NCBI GenBank assembly: GCA_032718865.1
Contig: JALUTQ010000028.1
Span: 496,001-560,000, forward strand
Direction of reading: 5' to 3'
Length of the DNA stretch: 64,000 nt
Source: Tilletia caries
Taxonomy: Eukaryota; Basidiomycota; Exobasidiomycetes; Tilletiales; Tilletiaceae
Under the pieces are notes generated by a model. It made no database searches. It saw nothing but the letters and a program-made list of their open reading frames with translations, and was not told the origin of the DNA. A program made the position numbers and the translations under genes. Below, piece after piece: positions 34,456-46,206 of this stretch; the stretch's first letter is position 1; the number at the start of each line of letters is the position of its first letter.

Positions 34456-37400
34456 ATGCACAGTGTCTACCTCAACGCGCTTTGCCAGCATGTTTCCGGC
34501 TTCGGCTTCCTCGAGGGACGCATGTCCGACAGCCGCATTCGTGCCTTTGGCCGCGTCTACCACTTGCACCGCCTCTTCCTCGTCCAGGCAAGCTTCTTCA
34601 ACGGCCTTTTCTGTGCCGGCTTCGCTGAGGGCTTAGACGGCATCGGCAGCCTCAACAAGAATTTCCATGGCCGTGCGGACGATGGGGATGAGGAGGACGA
34701 CGATGGCTCAATCGATTTGCCTTTCGAAGATCCTAACATCACCAGGCCCGCATTCGAATATTGCATTGCGCATCTGTACGGCGCGGCACCCGAGTTGGTG
34801 CTCCCGGAATGGGCCAGCCCACAGCCGACCCAGCCGCTGTCCTCAGCGTTCGTCGTTCCAGCCGTGGTGGGTCCTCCGGGCTCGCTGTCAATGTGTCTTC
34901 CGGGCTCGCAGTCAGCTCCCTCCGTCGCCAATGCAGATGGGTCCTCCTCCTCGGCACACCCCGCAACCCCTCGCTTTCTCCTCTCCCTGCTCGCAACGTC
35001 CATCTATCTCGGCATTCCTAGTGTCACCACGCATGTGATCACCCTGATTCTCTACTCCATCACGCCCTTCACCATAATGCACTACCTCCGCTTCGCGACT
35101 GGCCAGACAATCCTCGGCGCCTCCGAGGCGATGCAGCGCAGCCTCATGCATGAGATTGCGCTCTCAGCTCCCATTGGCTCCGATGACAGCCTGACACATG
35201 CTCGCCCAGACGTTTGGGATTGGGAGCTCGAAGGGCCCGTCAGCGGTCTCGAGCATCTTGGCAAGATACAGCGCAGAGCCGCAAAGCACGCCCAGCCCTC
35301 AGCCTCAGCACAGAATCGAACAAATAGCAAGGCAGCTCGTTCCACTCATACTGCCGATTCAATTTTGCAGCAGACGAAGAATTTGTCCTTAAACGATGAC
35401 GGGACAAGCACGGGTCCCAACTCAGTCGATGGACACCAGACCACCGCTCCAGCATCTCCCCAGCCGCAATTCGCCTCAGGACGTTCGCCGATCAAGCAGG
35501 AGGACCGTTCGGCTCATACGCTGTCTGGTGGATCACCGACCTCGGTTGTATCTGCTCCAGGCTCTGACTCAACTCAGACAGACAAAAAGTCCGATTCGAG
35601 CAAGCATGGTATGGATGGCAAGCGAGCAGGAGACCTCAATGAGGTACCTGTCAGCGAAGGCGGCACCTATCGTGGCGATGCGTCCAAAGTGGAGGGTGCA
35701 TCAGGGGGACGGACCTCGCGGACGTCCAAGTCTTCCGAGGGTTCCACCATCGGAACCGACTATCTCACTGATGAGGCTGAAATGGGTGCACAGGCTCCCT
35801 TCCGGAGCTACCCAGTCCGGCCTCCGCTCATGGGTGAAGCTGGTCCTGAAATGGGCCAGCTCTTCCGCCAGCCATTCCAGCGACAGGCACAGTCCGGAGC
35901 ACATAGCAAGGGAAATGCTCAATCGGCAGGAAAGCCGAACATGTCCCGCACTGGCCACCTGCCAGGGCCACGAGTTGGCACCAACAAGCGGTCGCATTTC
36001 TTCTACGGGGATTGGGGAGAAAAGATGGGCGAAGCATGTGCCTGCTGGCTCATACGTTTTGGTGCGGATATTTTGGAGGAGGAGATTGCTGCTGAAAAGA
36101 ATCGTGCCGTAGAGACTGAGGCATGGATGGTATCACAAGCTCAGACACGCTCGAAGAGGTTCATGCGAACTAATCTCGAAGGGGATGGCGAACTTGCACC
36201 TTGGCAACTTGCCCTCCAGATTCCGAGCGGGGAAGGCTCCAACTCGATCTACGGCAGCGCTGGGTTTCCTGCATCCCCCAGTCCGTTCGGGAAGAAGTCG
36301 GCTCATGCCTACCAGTCGACGCCACGGGGAGCTTCCCGCGCAGAGCATGAATGGCGTACGACAGGAGATGGATACGACAGCGACGAGAATCAAGGTGTGG
36401 AGCAGACGCCTGCGGGACCAGACGCCCACTTCGATGCACCGGATGAAGATCGATTCATTCAAACATATATGCTCCCGTATGGCCAATTGCCGGAAAAGGA
36501 ACAACTCGCTCGTCCACCGCCTTTGCTTGTGTGGAGCTTGGGTCATATGAGCGCAGACTGGGTGCGCGAGATCATTTCGTCGGACAGCTTCTTTGTTTGG
36601 TCGGAATGGGACCGCTTTATCTTCGCTACTCGCGTGGTCGAGCTTCGCCGTCGACAGAAGCTGAGGAGACTGGCCGTCCTCAAGCTTTGCGGCGATGTCG
36701 AGGACGATGGAGACGAGACGGAGAGCACCGACGATGACAGAGATCCCAGGGCAGACAATGCACAACCTTCCGACGCCAGCACCTCTGAGGCGAGTCTAGG
36801 CGAGCAGTGGCGGCGCCTTACGGGCGAGAAGTCTTCTCAGCATGGAGGAGATGGCGATGACGACGGGGATGACGGGGACGACGACGACGATGACGACGAT
36901 ATGTTGCTGTACGGTCAGAGTCACCACGGCAGGTCTGCTCGTCGCTCATCTGGCACTCGCGCGCTTTCGGGCAAAGGCAAATCAGCCCCTCACCGTCGTG
37001 ATCGTTCACCGGCATCCCGGAGAACCTCCTTTGCCTCGAACGCCAACGTTACTGGCGAGTTTCAACGACCTTCCAAAGGCACGCCCGGCACGCCTGGTAG
37101 CAAGCGGTCCAGTGGTCGAGCACTGCCGCACGCCTTTTCTAAGGGCGACAAAAGCCGGGCTTGGTCCCAGCGCAATTCCACTGTTAGCGGACCTGGCTTG
37201 CCTCGTGATGCCGACGAGCATGAGCATGAAGAGCTGTTCAAGAAGGGTGTTTACTACACTCACATGAGCTTTGATGAGCTTAACCGCATTAGCTCCAAGG
37301 TCTCTCCCACGACCGGAACGACGTTTGTTCCTCTCGCGGTGCTCCAGTCGGCACTCTGGGCGGGATCAGAGCTGAAGAACCACATCCTTGCAAGTCGCAC

Positions 37401-39736
37401 GCCCTGGTCCGGGTCGCGCTGGTCCGGGTCAGACCCTCAATCCTCCTCATCGGCGGACCCACCGCCTCAGCTGCCAAACATAAACATGTGGCCCGAAAAT
37501 GGTGATGATGACAATCATGTTGGTGGTCCTGTAGGTGCGGAGCAAGGTCAAGGTCCGAATGGTGGAGGGACGAGCGGGCAAGGCATGAGCAATTCGGCAG
37601 TCCTGCCGCCGGTCAAAGATCTCAACATCTCCAGCACGCTGAGCGAGTTCCGTCTGGCCGCGGACGCGATGCTAAAGGGAAACTCGAGTCTTCATGGTCA
37701 TGGCAACCTGTTCGATCCGAACTTGTCCTACCTGATGGGGGGTCAGGACCAAACCAGGCCACCTATCACGCTGGGCGGTCATATGGCCAGTCCTCTCATG
37801 TTGGGGGCGGCCAGCAAGCCGGGCGCGCTGCTCAGCAAGCGGTATTTCCCAGTTCTCACTGACAGCACAGTCCGCTTGGGAGGAAGCACAACGCCAATCT
37901 TCGGTAGCGGCGGAGCGAGTACGCAGGCTGCGGTGGCCGCGGACAAGTCAGGCGTGCTTGATGGGTCGCAAGCCCCACCTTCTCCTGCCACAACAGCATC
38001 TGGCGCTATGGGCGTTGCCGCCGCCAAAGATCCGCTCGCCTTCACCGTCTCGTCCAGCCTTCATGGTACCACCCAGTCATCCTCTTCTGTCCCGGGAACT
38101 CTCGTTGCTGACGTCGCAGCCACCCTCGAGGGTGGACAGCATTCAAGCACATTCCGCAGCCGAGCAGCCAAGTACTTTGGCATCAGCAACTGCGTGCGCA
38201 CTGGTCGAGAGCTGGCAGCGGACGCCACTGTCCTGGAGGAGGCTCAAGCTCGTGTTGCGAACGAGCTGTCTGAGGAATCTTCGTTCTCCTCAGATTCGGA
38301 AATGGGAGACGTCACGGACGAGAAGGGTCAGGACGGTGATCCGAATGCGCCTGCCAAGAATTCATACCACACCTCGGGCAAATATGTGAAGAGCGAGCTT
38401 ATCCGCAACGAGCTGGAGAATTCGCGCTGGACTGGATATGAGCCCATGCGGATTGGTGCTGAGTTTCATGGTGTCGACACGCTCGCCGACAAGCAGCGGT
38501 TGTATTCGCCAACGTTCTTCTATGCTGGTGAGTGCCTTCCTTGCGACATTGACTAAAAAATCAGTACTCACTCTTTTTTCTTCGTGTGCAGGCTCGCTAT
38601 GGAATCTCTATGTCCAGACAACGAAGAAGTCGAAGGGTCTTCAGCTAGGTGTTTACCTTCACCGGCAAGCTCCGCACGACCCGATCCCGATGGCGACTCT
38701 GCCTCCCAATATCGTTCCACGACTGATCCGTCGCGCCGACGAGATTCCCATCGAGCGGTCTACGACACCAAGACATGCCCCAAGGGACAACGTGCGAGGA
38801 AGTCAGCAGCGTGGCGGCGTTCCCTCTGCTCTTCGACAAAACCAAGGTTCTGGAGGCGGCAACGTTCCCTCCCTCTACCTCAACATTCCCACCACGCCCG
38901 GCTTGCCCAACAACAATGCAACTGCCGGGCCCTCAAATGCTGGTGGCTCGCACCAGAGCTCGATCGTCATCGCCTCTGCTTCAGCGGGAACATCACCGGG
39001 AACGATGTCGTTGCCAGGAGCGAATTCATCGTCGCTCGGGAGCGGACCATCACTGAGCAGCAGTCCCGGACGCAGCATCACCGGTCCTTTCATGAATGGG
39101 ACAGGTAGCTCGATTGTGGCCAATACTCAAGCTCCAATCGGCGGTTCGGCGCTCGGTGCTGGTGGCACAGGAGGCTCGCTGTTCCAGGCTGTCAACGCTC
39201 GCTATCAGGAAGTTGCTGCAGCCGACAATGCAGCGAATACAGGCGATGCCCAGGCGGCACACGGCCACGGAGGAACTGGAGCCGATGCGACTGCTCAAGG
39301 TACCAGCTTTGGGTCCGTCCCGCGGGAGAGCGCGACACAAAACATGATGGCTCCCGCAGCTTCGGGGCCTCCTTCAGCCACGACCTACGCTATGGCGCCT
39401 CTGGTTCCTTACTCCGATCCGCGGCGCGAGTTGCGGGCATGCTTCTCTATACACTGTCCGTCACCGCTGGGCAGCTCTCTCACTCGCTTCAGCTCCGGTC
39501 CGGATCGTTTCGCGTTGACGCAGGTGAGTAAATGCTTCATCTACATTATCATGAGGCTTGAGGGAAAGACTGGAATTTCATGCTGACACATTTTGAATTC
39601 CTTGCTCAAGAGCTGGGGCTGGAAGTCGAGCTCGCTCTTGATGACGATGTACCTCCCCGAGCGAAAATTGACGGAAGCAAAGACGGAGGCTCATCGATCC
39701 TTCCGGTGCGTCTGCACACTCTCGCTCGGGCCATGA
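34456..39736 (+). CDS. large BTB/POZ-domain protein
   Basis: Three exons (34456-38527, 38592-39523, 39611-39736) give about 1709 residues. The N-terminal 240 residues hold a BTB/POZ-like fold (RAFGRVYHLHRLFLVQASFF ... FEDPNITRPAFEYCIAHLYG ... FLLSLLATSIYLGIPSVTTH), split by a Ser/Pro-rich insertion. Long disordered regions follow, including an acidic run at 36850-36900. A conserved C-terminal module begins at FFYAGSLWNLYVQTTKKSK and resumes at ELRACFSIHCPSP ... DRFALTQSWGWKSSSLL. This is the layout of a conserved fungal BTB family, perhaps a cullin-3 adaptor or scaffold. The last exon is uncertain: homologues usually end in a short hydrophobic strand, and an alternative donor at 39705 would change the final residues. 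The gene begins only 261 bp after the 7.8-kb transposon. Confidence 0.8.
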
Positions 39737-40131
39737 TTCTCCTCCAGTCCTCGACACAAAGACCTCGGTCAAAATCATCTTCACCCCGGGGCGCATCCCA
39801 ACTCCCAAATCTCTTCCAACCAGTGTCTTCTACAATTTGGACTTCAACCCATTCCCGTATTTGTACCTTCACATCGTTCAGGCCTCAGGTCCTGTACATA
39901 CAGTACCTCTCACGTTAAAGGCGTCCCTGTATCCCATTCAATTGACGGAAATGATTCTCGCTGTGGCTCCCATTTGGTTCTGTGATCTATGAGGGAGTGT
40001 GAGAGGTGATCTCGTCTGAGCGCTTGAGCACGGCGCTTATCGTGATGCACGACCACCACGATCTTGGCCCGCCCAGAGCTTGGCCCTCTCAGTACCATCT
40101 GCCTGCGTAACGTATCTTGCTCCCCAGTAGT
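39737..40131. other. intergenic 395 bp
   Basis: Contains the 3' flank of the BTB gene and the promoter of the oxidoreductase. One open frame continues from the BTB last exon region to about 39990 and may be an alternative terminal exon. Confidence 0.4.
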
Positions 40132-41784
40132 ATGCCAAGGTACTCTCTCACCGTTTTTGGCGCCACAGGATTCACGGCCAAGCTCTTCAGCGAACTTCTG
40201 GGCGCAGAGCTGGCCAAAGGCGAGGAGGCCTCGACGTACGAGATCGGAAGGGATGCCAACTTCACCTGGGCGCTGGCGGGTCGATCGGCCAAGGCTCTCG
40301 AAGCCGTCGCCGACTCTCTCGATCTGCCGCCAGCCAAGCGGCCTGGGATCATCGTCGCAGACGTGATGGACCAGGACTCGCTGGTTTCGATGTGCAAGCA
40401 GTCTGTGCTCGTGCTTAATTGCGTGGGGCCGTATGCGTTCTTTGGCCATCAGGTCGTTCGAGCCGTGCTGCAGGCGAACGAGGAGATCAAGTTGGCTGAT
40501 CCTGGGGCGACTGGTATCTCCTACCTCGACATCACTGGTGAGTCTCCCCTAATTCGTCACATTCAGCTCAAGTGCTGAGGACTGATTCTTGTTCTTCCTA
40601 TGCAAGGCGAGCCGAATTTCATCGAGAAGAGCTGTCTTGAGAACCACCGCAAGGCTCAAGAGCTTGGCATTACGATCCTGCATTCGGCGGGCTTCGACTC
40701 CGTGCCGGCTGACCTTGGGGTCCTATTCACCAAACAGAAGTTGCTCGAACGCTCGGTGCAGCCTACATCAATCGAGATGTTCTTCCAGCTCAACTCTGGA
40801 AAGCGAGGATTTGGGATGTGAGTCTCTGATGCGATGCGACAAGCGTAGGCAACTCTGTGCTGATCGCCTTGGATCTCTTAAAGTCACTTCGCCACGTATG
40901 CAAGTGCAGTAAACGGCTTCTCGACGCGTCATATCCTTGCGAAGACGCGCAAAGCTCTTGGCTCCCTTCTCCCACGTCCGCCCAAGCCAGCGGCTCTCGC
41001 AGTCGGCCTCTCCGATGGTCTCCCGCGTCGACAGACTCGAGTCCCCGGTGTCCTATATGCGCCAGAGTACCAGGACGCGACCGGCTCAGGCCAGACTCGG
41101 GGCACCTACCTGCTGCCGTTCTTCTTTGCGGACCCCGCAGTCGTGCGGCTCTCGCATGCCTTGGACGTCGACCTCAAGACCAAGGTCCCGCCGATCAAGC
41201 TGGTGGCCTGGATCAACATTCCGAAACTCCGGGCGTTACTTCTGGTCATTACCAGTCTCTCTTTCTTCGGCATCATGGCAGGCTTCAAATGGGGACGGTC
41301 TTCACTCCTGCGTTTCCCAAAGCTGTTCTCCAGCGGCATGGTATCTCACGAGGTACGTCTTCTCGCAGTTGTGTGAATGCATGTTGATGTTGAGGAGACT
41401 GGCTCACAAAACTGTGCCTCCGGATCGGAACAGGGTCCCACACGCCAACAGATTCAGAGCACCTCGTTCTTGACGACGCTCGTCGCCCGCGGTCACAGCT
41501 CCGCTGCCATCGCCAACGCCAGCAATAACAGCGACAGCAAGTCGGCCAGGCGACCCGATCATAAGATCAACGTCCTCGTCTCCGGCCCTGAGCCTGGCTA
41601 TGACGCGACGCCATTGTGTATGCTGGCGTGTGTCGAGGTCATGCTCTCGCCATCTCAACGGGATCTTGTGCGGCGAGGCGTGCTGACACCCAGTGTCGCG
41701 CTCGGCGGTACCCGGATTATCGATGTGCTCCAGTCCCAGCCGGGCGGGGTGCGCTTCAAGGTCGTGGATCCTCCCCAGATTTGA
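40132..41784 (+). CDS. saccharopine dehydrogenase-like oxidoreductase (SCCPDH family)
   Basis: Four exons (40132-40537, 40607-40817, 40884-41352, 41434-41784) give 478 residues. The N-terminus has the Rossmann dinucleotide motif VFGATGFTAKL. It is followed by LAGRS, LNCVGPYAFFG and HSAGFDSVPADLG, all conserved in the saccharopine dehydrogenase-like / trans-acting enoyl reductase family. A hydrophobic segment (LLLVITSLSFFGIMAG) near residue 330 may bind membrane or lipid droplets, as in the human homologue. The C-terminus GGVRFKVVD is also typical. The physiological substrate is unknown for the family. A typical lysine-pathway saccharopine dehydrogenase is excluded by the different fold order. 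Confidence 0.88.
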
Positions 41785-41869
41785 GACCATTCCCCTGAGT
41801 CCGAGCTGTTTGTTTGCTCCATGTCTTGGGAGGAAGTACATATGGGAACAAACATATCTTAAACCCTAG

Positions 41870-42169
41870 CAAAGATCTACGCGTCTCGGCGCGTACCGAT
41901 TGACGATCCGTGCCCCGACGACCGCGTGTTTCACGCGGCTTTTGGATTTTGACTAGAACACTAGAACAGCTTCTATCTGTTTGCGCCGGGTTCGACAGCG
42001 ACGATATCGTGGCAGTTGTGCGATCGTCTCGGATCTGGAGTGCGCGCGTGGTCGGGTTGAGGGCGGTGATGGCGCCGGTGTAGGAGCCGCCGCTGGTCAG
42101 GCTCAGGTGGACGCGCTTGCCGATGAAGGGCGAGGGCGCCGATGCTGTTGTCGACGCTGATGCTGACAT
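41870..42169 (-). pseudogene. LSm-like fragment resembling an Edc3 N-terminus
   Basis: From an ATG at 42169 (minus), PFIGKRVHLSLTSGGSYTGAITALNP resembles the LSm strand pattern of the N-terminal domain of Edc3-type decapping enhancers. After about 60 residues the frame runs into sequence without resemblance and on into the 3' end of the neighbouring oxidoreductase gene. No remaining domains follow. It may be a truncated relic or a very short independent gene. The retrotransposon to its right ends within about 60-130 bp of the start codon. Confidence 0.35.
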
Positions 42170-42229
42170 TGTGTGTGTGTATCTCTCTGTTTGCGTGAGG
42201 TTGATGGTTCGCGTTGAGATTGTGGTGGT

Positions 42230-45200
42230 GAATTGATTGTGGTGGTAGAGGAAGAAGAGGAAACTATACATGTGAAAGGAACTAAATGCGATAGCCAGCG
42301 TGCCAGACTACCACAGAAGGAACGATTCTGCTCGAGTACGAAGAAGAATCACAGAGAGCTCGTCGAGAACATAAGAGAAAGAAGGGACCACCGTACGCCA
42401 AAACTTCAACACATCCTGTGTATCCTGCCCTTCGACCCCGTCAAGCAAGAACACCATGGGCTTGAATGCCGTGGAGGTCTTGCCGAGGTACTTGGCCACC
42501 TTTGCCCGGGCCTGCTCCTCGAGGTATTGCTCCGTGCTCCACGTCGCGCCTGCCTTGTTCCCCTTGCCCCACTCCAAATCTCCCGCTTCCATCACCATCC
42601 ATTCCCGTGCTCGCTTCGTTGCCAATGATGTGAACGTGATGTCAAATTCCACCACTGATCCCGTTGGTGCTCCCGTGCCTGCCACACGCAAGTCCGTTCG
42701 TTCCTGGCCAAAACGCTCTTCCACTCGAGGCTCGACAATGACTTGGGTGTCTTTTGTCTCCCTCAGCACACGCGCAAAGAGGTCTCGGACCTTATTGTGC
42801 CGGCTGGTGTAGTGGTGAACGCGGCTGCGGCAGATGTCGTCGTGGGCGTGCTCGTTCGGGAGGCCGCATGAAGGGCATTTCGGATGAGGATGACGAATGA
42901 GCGTACGCAGGTGCATGCCGACTTGAACGAGACGATCCGAAAGTCTTGTTTTTGTTGTAAAAGGGATCGTTGTCATCCAGCGTCGAGACAGGCGCCACGC
43001 GTTTGCTCGGACCGTCATTGCCTCTTCTCTTGTGAGCCTAGAGAACAGTTTTTCCTCCATCTGGTCGTACATTTGCTTGCAACGGAGACGTTGAGGGAGG
43101 AGGTCACGCTCCTCCGTCGTCGTCCCGTCTTCGTACTCCTCCGTCGTCCACTCCACGTCCTCCTCCATCGCCTCTTCTGCGTCCGACTCGTGATCCTCCC
43201 GTTCCAATTCTCGTGCTGCTGGTTGTACCACGGCTACGCATAGAGAGCTGCGGATGAAGAAATCCGCAGATTGGCGGGCCGCGGCGCGCGCGTGAGGCGC
43301 GAGGTCTTTGAAGCGCGGCACACCGCAGCCGCCGCGAGCTGCAGGAAGAGAAAAGAGAGCCTTGTCGTGTGCGCCGCGTCGGAGAGAGACATCCCGGATG
43401 TCGCGGAGAGCAGAGTGCAGCTTGTGGTCCAGGGGCTGCCACGCGTCACCGATGTCGTCCGTGCGCAAAGTGCGCGTGAGGTGGCGCAAATCGTGTTGGA
43501 CACAGTTGGTGAGGAGGAGGAGAGCGTCCTGTTTCCGGAGGCTGGAGAGCTTGTCGATCTTTTTGGCCTCTCGTTCGATTTCCTCCCGCAAAAACTGTAC
43601 TCGAGCCTCTCTTGAACCAATCACCGAGCCGAGAAGGCTCATTCCCTCGGCCTGAATTTCCTCCCGAGACATCTCCACGCTCTTGGAAGTGTTGAGGTCC
43701 AGGCCACAGTTAGTGCCGTCCGCACTCTGCTGTTGGAAAAATTCCTTGACCCGCTCCAGGGTGCCAGCATCCTTTGAAAAGATGTAGCCGTCGTCCAAAT
43801 AGAAGACCACTATGCATTCCTCACCTAGGAAGGCTTGGAGGCGCGTAACGAGGTTCCTGATAGCGACAGAGAAAAAGAAAGGGCCAAATGGGTCGCCTTG
43901 TTGGACACCTTGCTCTGCGGTGATGACCTCGACGCGGTCTCCGTCCACGACAAACATCGCGCCTTCGTGACCATATCGCCAGGCCGCAAATTTGTAGGCG
44001 TCGCGACAGTGCTGGTGTACGCCGTCGTCAATGGCTTCGCGGAACAGCGCGTTGAAGGCGTCGCGGAGGTCGATGGACGTTATGTGCTTGTAATCCGGAA
44101 GCCGTCCTTCAAGCAGCAGATCTGCGAGGCGAATGACTGGTTCCACGCCGCCAGGAGTGCCGACCCCGAGCTGATTGGGGAGCAGGGCCTCGGAGAGGGG
44201 GAAGACCTTGAGGAGGAGCTTTGCGCAGAGGCGGTAGAGGAGCTCGCCGACCGCGATAGGCCGAATGCCCCCGTCCGGTTTGCTGAGCGGCAAAAGCAAG
44301 GCGGAGGATAGAAGCTTGCGGCCGGGGGCGTCTCCGGAAGCCATCTGACGAGTCAGAGCGATGACGAACTCGCAGAACCGGTCGCCCTTGGTTGCCAGTT
44401 GAAGGAGGGGGACGGTCCATCCGCCGATGCCCCCGCTCGTGTCTTTGCGGAAGGTTCGGGCGCTTTTTCCGGACCATGTCCGCGTCGATGTCTTGAAGGG
44501 AGAGAGGCGCTGCCAATCCCTTTCTCTTGAAGCGCCTGGCCTTTCGGTTCGGGAACTTGGTCTTCAGGGCCGAGACGGTCTCCTCGTTGACTGGAAGAAG
44601 TTTGCTGTCGCGGTCCAGAGCGTGGGCTGCCTGTCGAAGCCGTCCGACTCCGATCTTTCGGTGGACTTCGTCGGCCAGATCGGTTTTTCTGGGCATGCGG
44701 GTTCTTTCTGCGGACAAGGGGGTCGGGACAGGGATGTCCTCAGTGTGCATCCGCTGTACCAGCGTGGGGGCGCCAAGGGAGCGGTCGCGGAGAGGAGAGA
44801 GGACCACTTTTTGGGGTAACGACGATGTCGAGGAGCTCCTTGAGGCCGCCGTTTGTACTGTACAGGAACGCACCAGCCTTTCGGTCCATCATGGCCGTGA
44901 AGTCCCTTGATGCGTAGGATGGGAGCATTCCGGGAGCAGCCGGCAAGCGAGCAACGTCCTTGAGAACGTCCAGTGCTTCATCTTCCGTCAGTGCCGGGCG
45001 ATCGTTCTGGTAGGGGGACTCGGCGAAGGCATCATCAGCGGCTTCTGGAGCGGGCGGAGCGACGGAAGGGGTGCGCTCCACGGCCGAGGTGAAAGAAGCA
45101 ATCGAATCGTTGTCGCTGTTGTCCTCGTCGGCATTGATGCCGATTTCGTCGGGGTTAGGGGGTGCGTCGCGGCTAGCAGCCGCACGCGAAGCTGCTGTGC

Positions 45201-45600
45201 GACCGGCGGATGCGCCAGCTGCACAGACATGTGGCGGGGCTGTTCCGGGCGGCGGCAAGCGGAAGTACTTGCCGCAAGAGGAAGCAGGGCATCGAGTGTA
45301 GCCGCTGGCGCGGAGGGTTGCCTCCGCAATTGCCAGTCTGGCGACATGTTTGCTGTTGAGGTGGCGGCCTAAGTCGGCGAAGAACCTCCTGTTCTGGCAC
45401 GAAGCCCGCCCGGGGCACTGGATGGCCACGGGCCGGGCAAGAGAGGGCTTCTTCTTTCCGGGCAGCTTGCTTGTGTGGCCAAAGGACTTGGACTGGATCT
45501 GTGGGTAAAAGCGGTACAAGGAGCCCTTCTCAGAGAGCTCAGCCCTTTCCGTGGTGGTCACAAGCAATGAAGCGTTGTAAAGAACTAACTACGGAAGTCG
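42230..45600 (-). mobile_element. non-LTR retrotransposon with restriction-like endonuclease
   Basis: A single coding unit, reading leftward, has N-terminal zinc fingers, a reverse transcriptase and a C-terminal PD-(D/E)XK-type endonuclease, the R2/R4/CRE arrangement. No LTRs are seen. The left boundary is somewhere between the stop codon (42308) and the LSm fragment. The right boundary is uncertain (about 45570-45700). I could not identify a poly-A or simple tail. Confidence 0.75.
42308..45567 (-). pseudogene. non-LTR reverse transcriptase/endonuclease, two frame changes
   Basis: Reading leftward from 45567: a C2H2-like finger (CPGRASCQNRRFFADLGRHL) and a second Cys/His cluster, an acidic linker, then SLGAPTLVQRMHTEDIP, and reverse transcriptase motifs PLSKPDGGIRPIAVGELLYR, SIDLRDAFNALF (catalytic Asp), GVQQGDPFGPFFF and FYLDDGYIF (catalytic Asp-Asp). 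A CPSCGLPNEHAHDDIC zinc knuckle with RHNKVRDL follows, then the endonuclease residues RTDLRV and VEFDITF. The frame changes at two A5 runs on the coding strand (44808-44812 and 44464-44468), each equivalent to one extra A. The downstream 678-codon frame from 44344 is intact. The copy is either dead or the two A runs are miscounted in the assembly. Confidence 0.85.
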
Positions 45601-46206
45601 TCCTCCTCATCGCAGGAGATGATCGATGGTCCATGCACACTCCTTACCTCGACCCCCTCAGCATACAGACAACCATGTCCAGAGTCAATTGAAAGAAGTA
45701 TGGCATAGTGGGAGAGATGCGGTAGGGGGAACGAGGCCAGAGGAGCGTGTTGACTGCTGACCCTTCCCTCCTTTCGCTCCAGGTCGATCCCAGACGCATT
45801 CTCGCTCATTCTTTTACCCCTTCTTTGCACATAAACAGCCATCATCGCCGTCGTCCGCACTGAGGCGTAAGGCAGACTCTCCAGTACCAAGGGCAACAAG
45901 GACGGCGTCAATCTCTGAGTACATCAACCTCTGCACTCGCCCTGGACAACCTTTCGAGGATGGGTGGGGCCGAAACAGGATGGAAAAGGAGGGGCGGTCA
46001 ACGCGAGTGAGATGAGATGGACAACGATCGAGATGGGGACCCTTGCAAGCAGACAAGCAGAAGACATCGCTCATTCGCTCATCCTTCCTTCCTTCTCTTT
46101 TCGGTTCACTGCTCACGCTCACTCTTCTTTCCCCCTTCCTTCCCCCCATTTCTGCTGCCTGCCCATCACCTAGCTGCAGCGCTCCACTACCCACAATCAG
46201 CAAAGC
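45601..46206. other. spacer between retrotransposon and mosaic gene
   Basis: C/T-rich stretch, no recognisable gene. It could contain the retrotransposon 5' end and the promoter of whatever transcribes the mosaic that begins at 46207. Confidence 0.4.

Noticed and set aside
40132..41784. Lysine-pathway saccharopine dehydrogenase
   Set aside because: The N-terminal GATGFTA Rossmann motif, the mid-protein hydrophobic segment and the order of motifs fit the SCCPDH/enoyl-reductase-like family, not the lysine biosynthesis enzyme.
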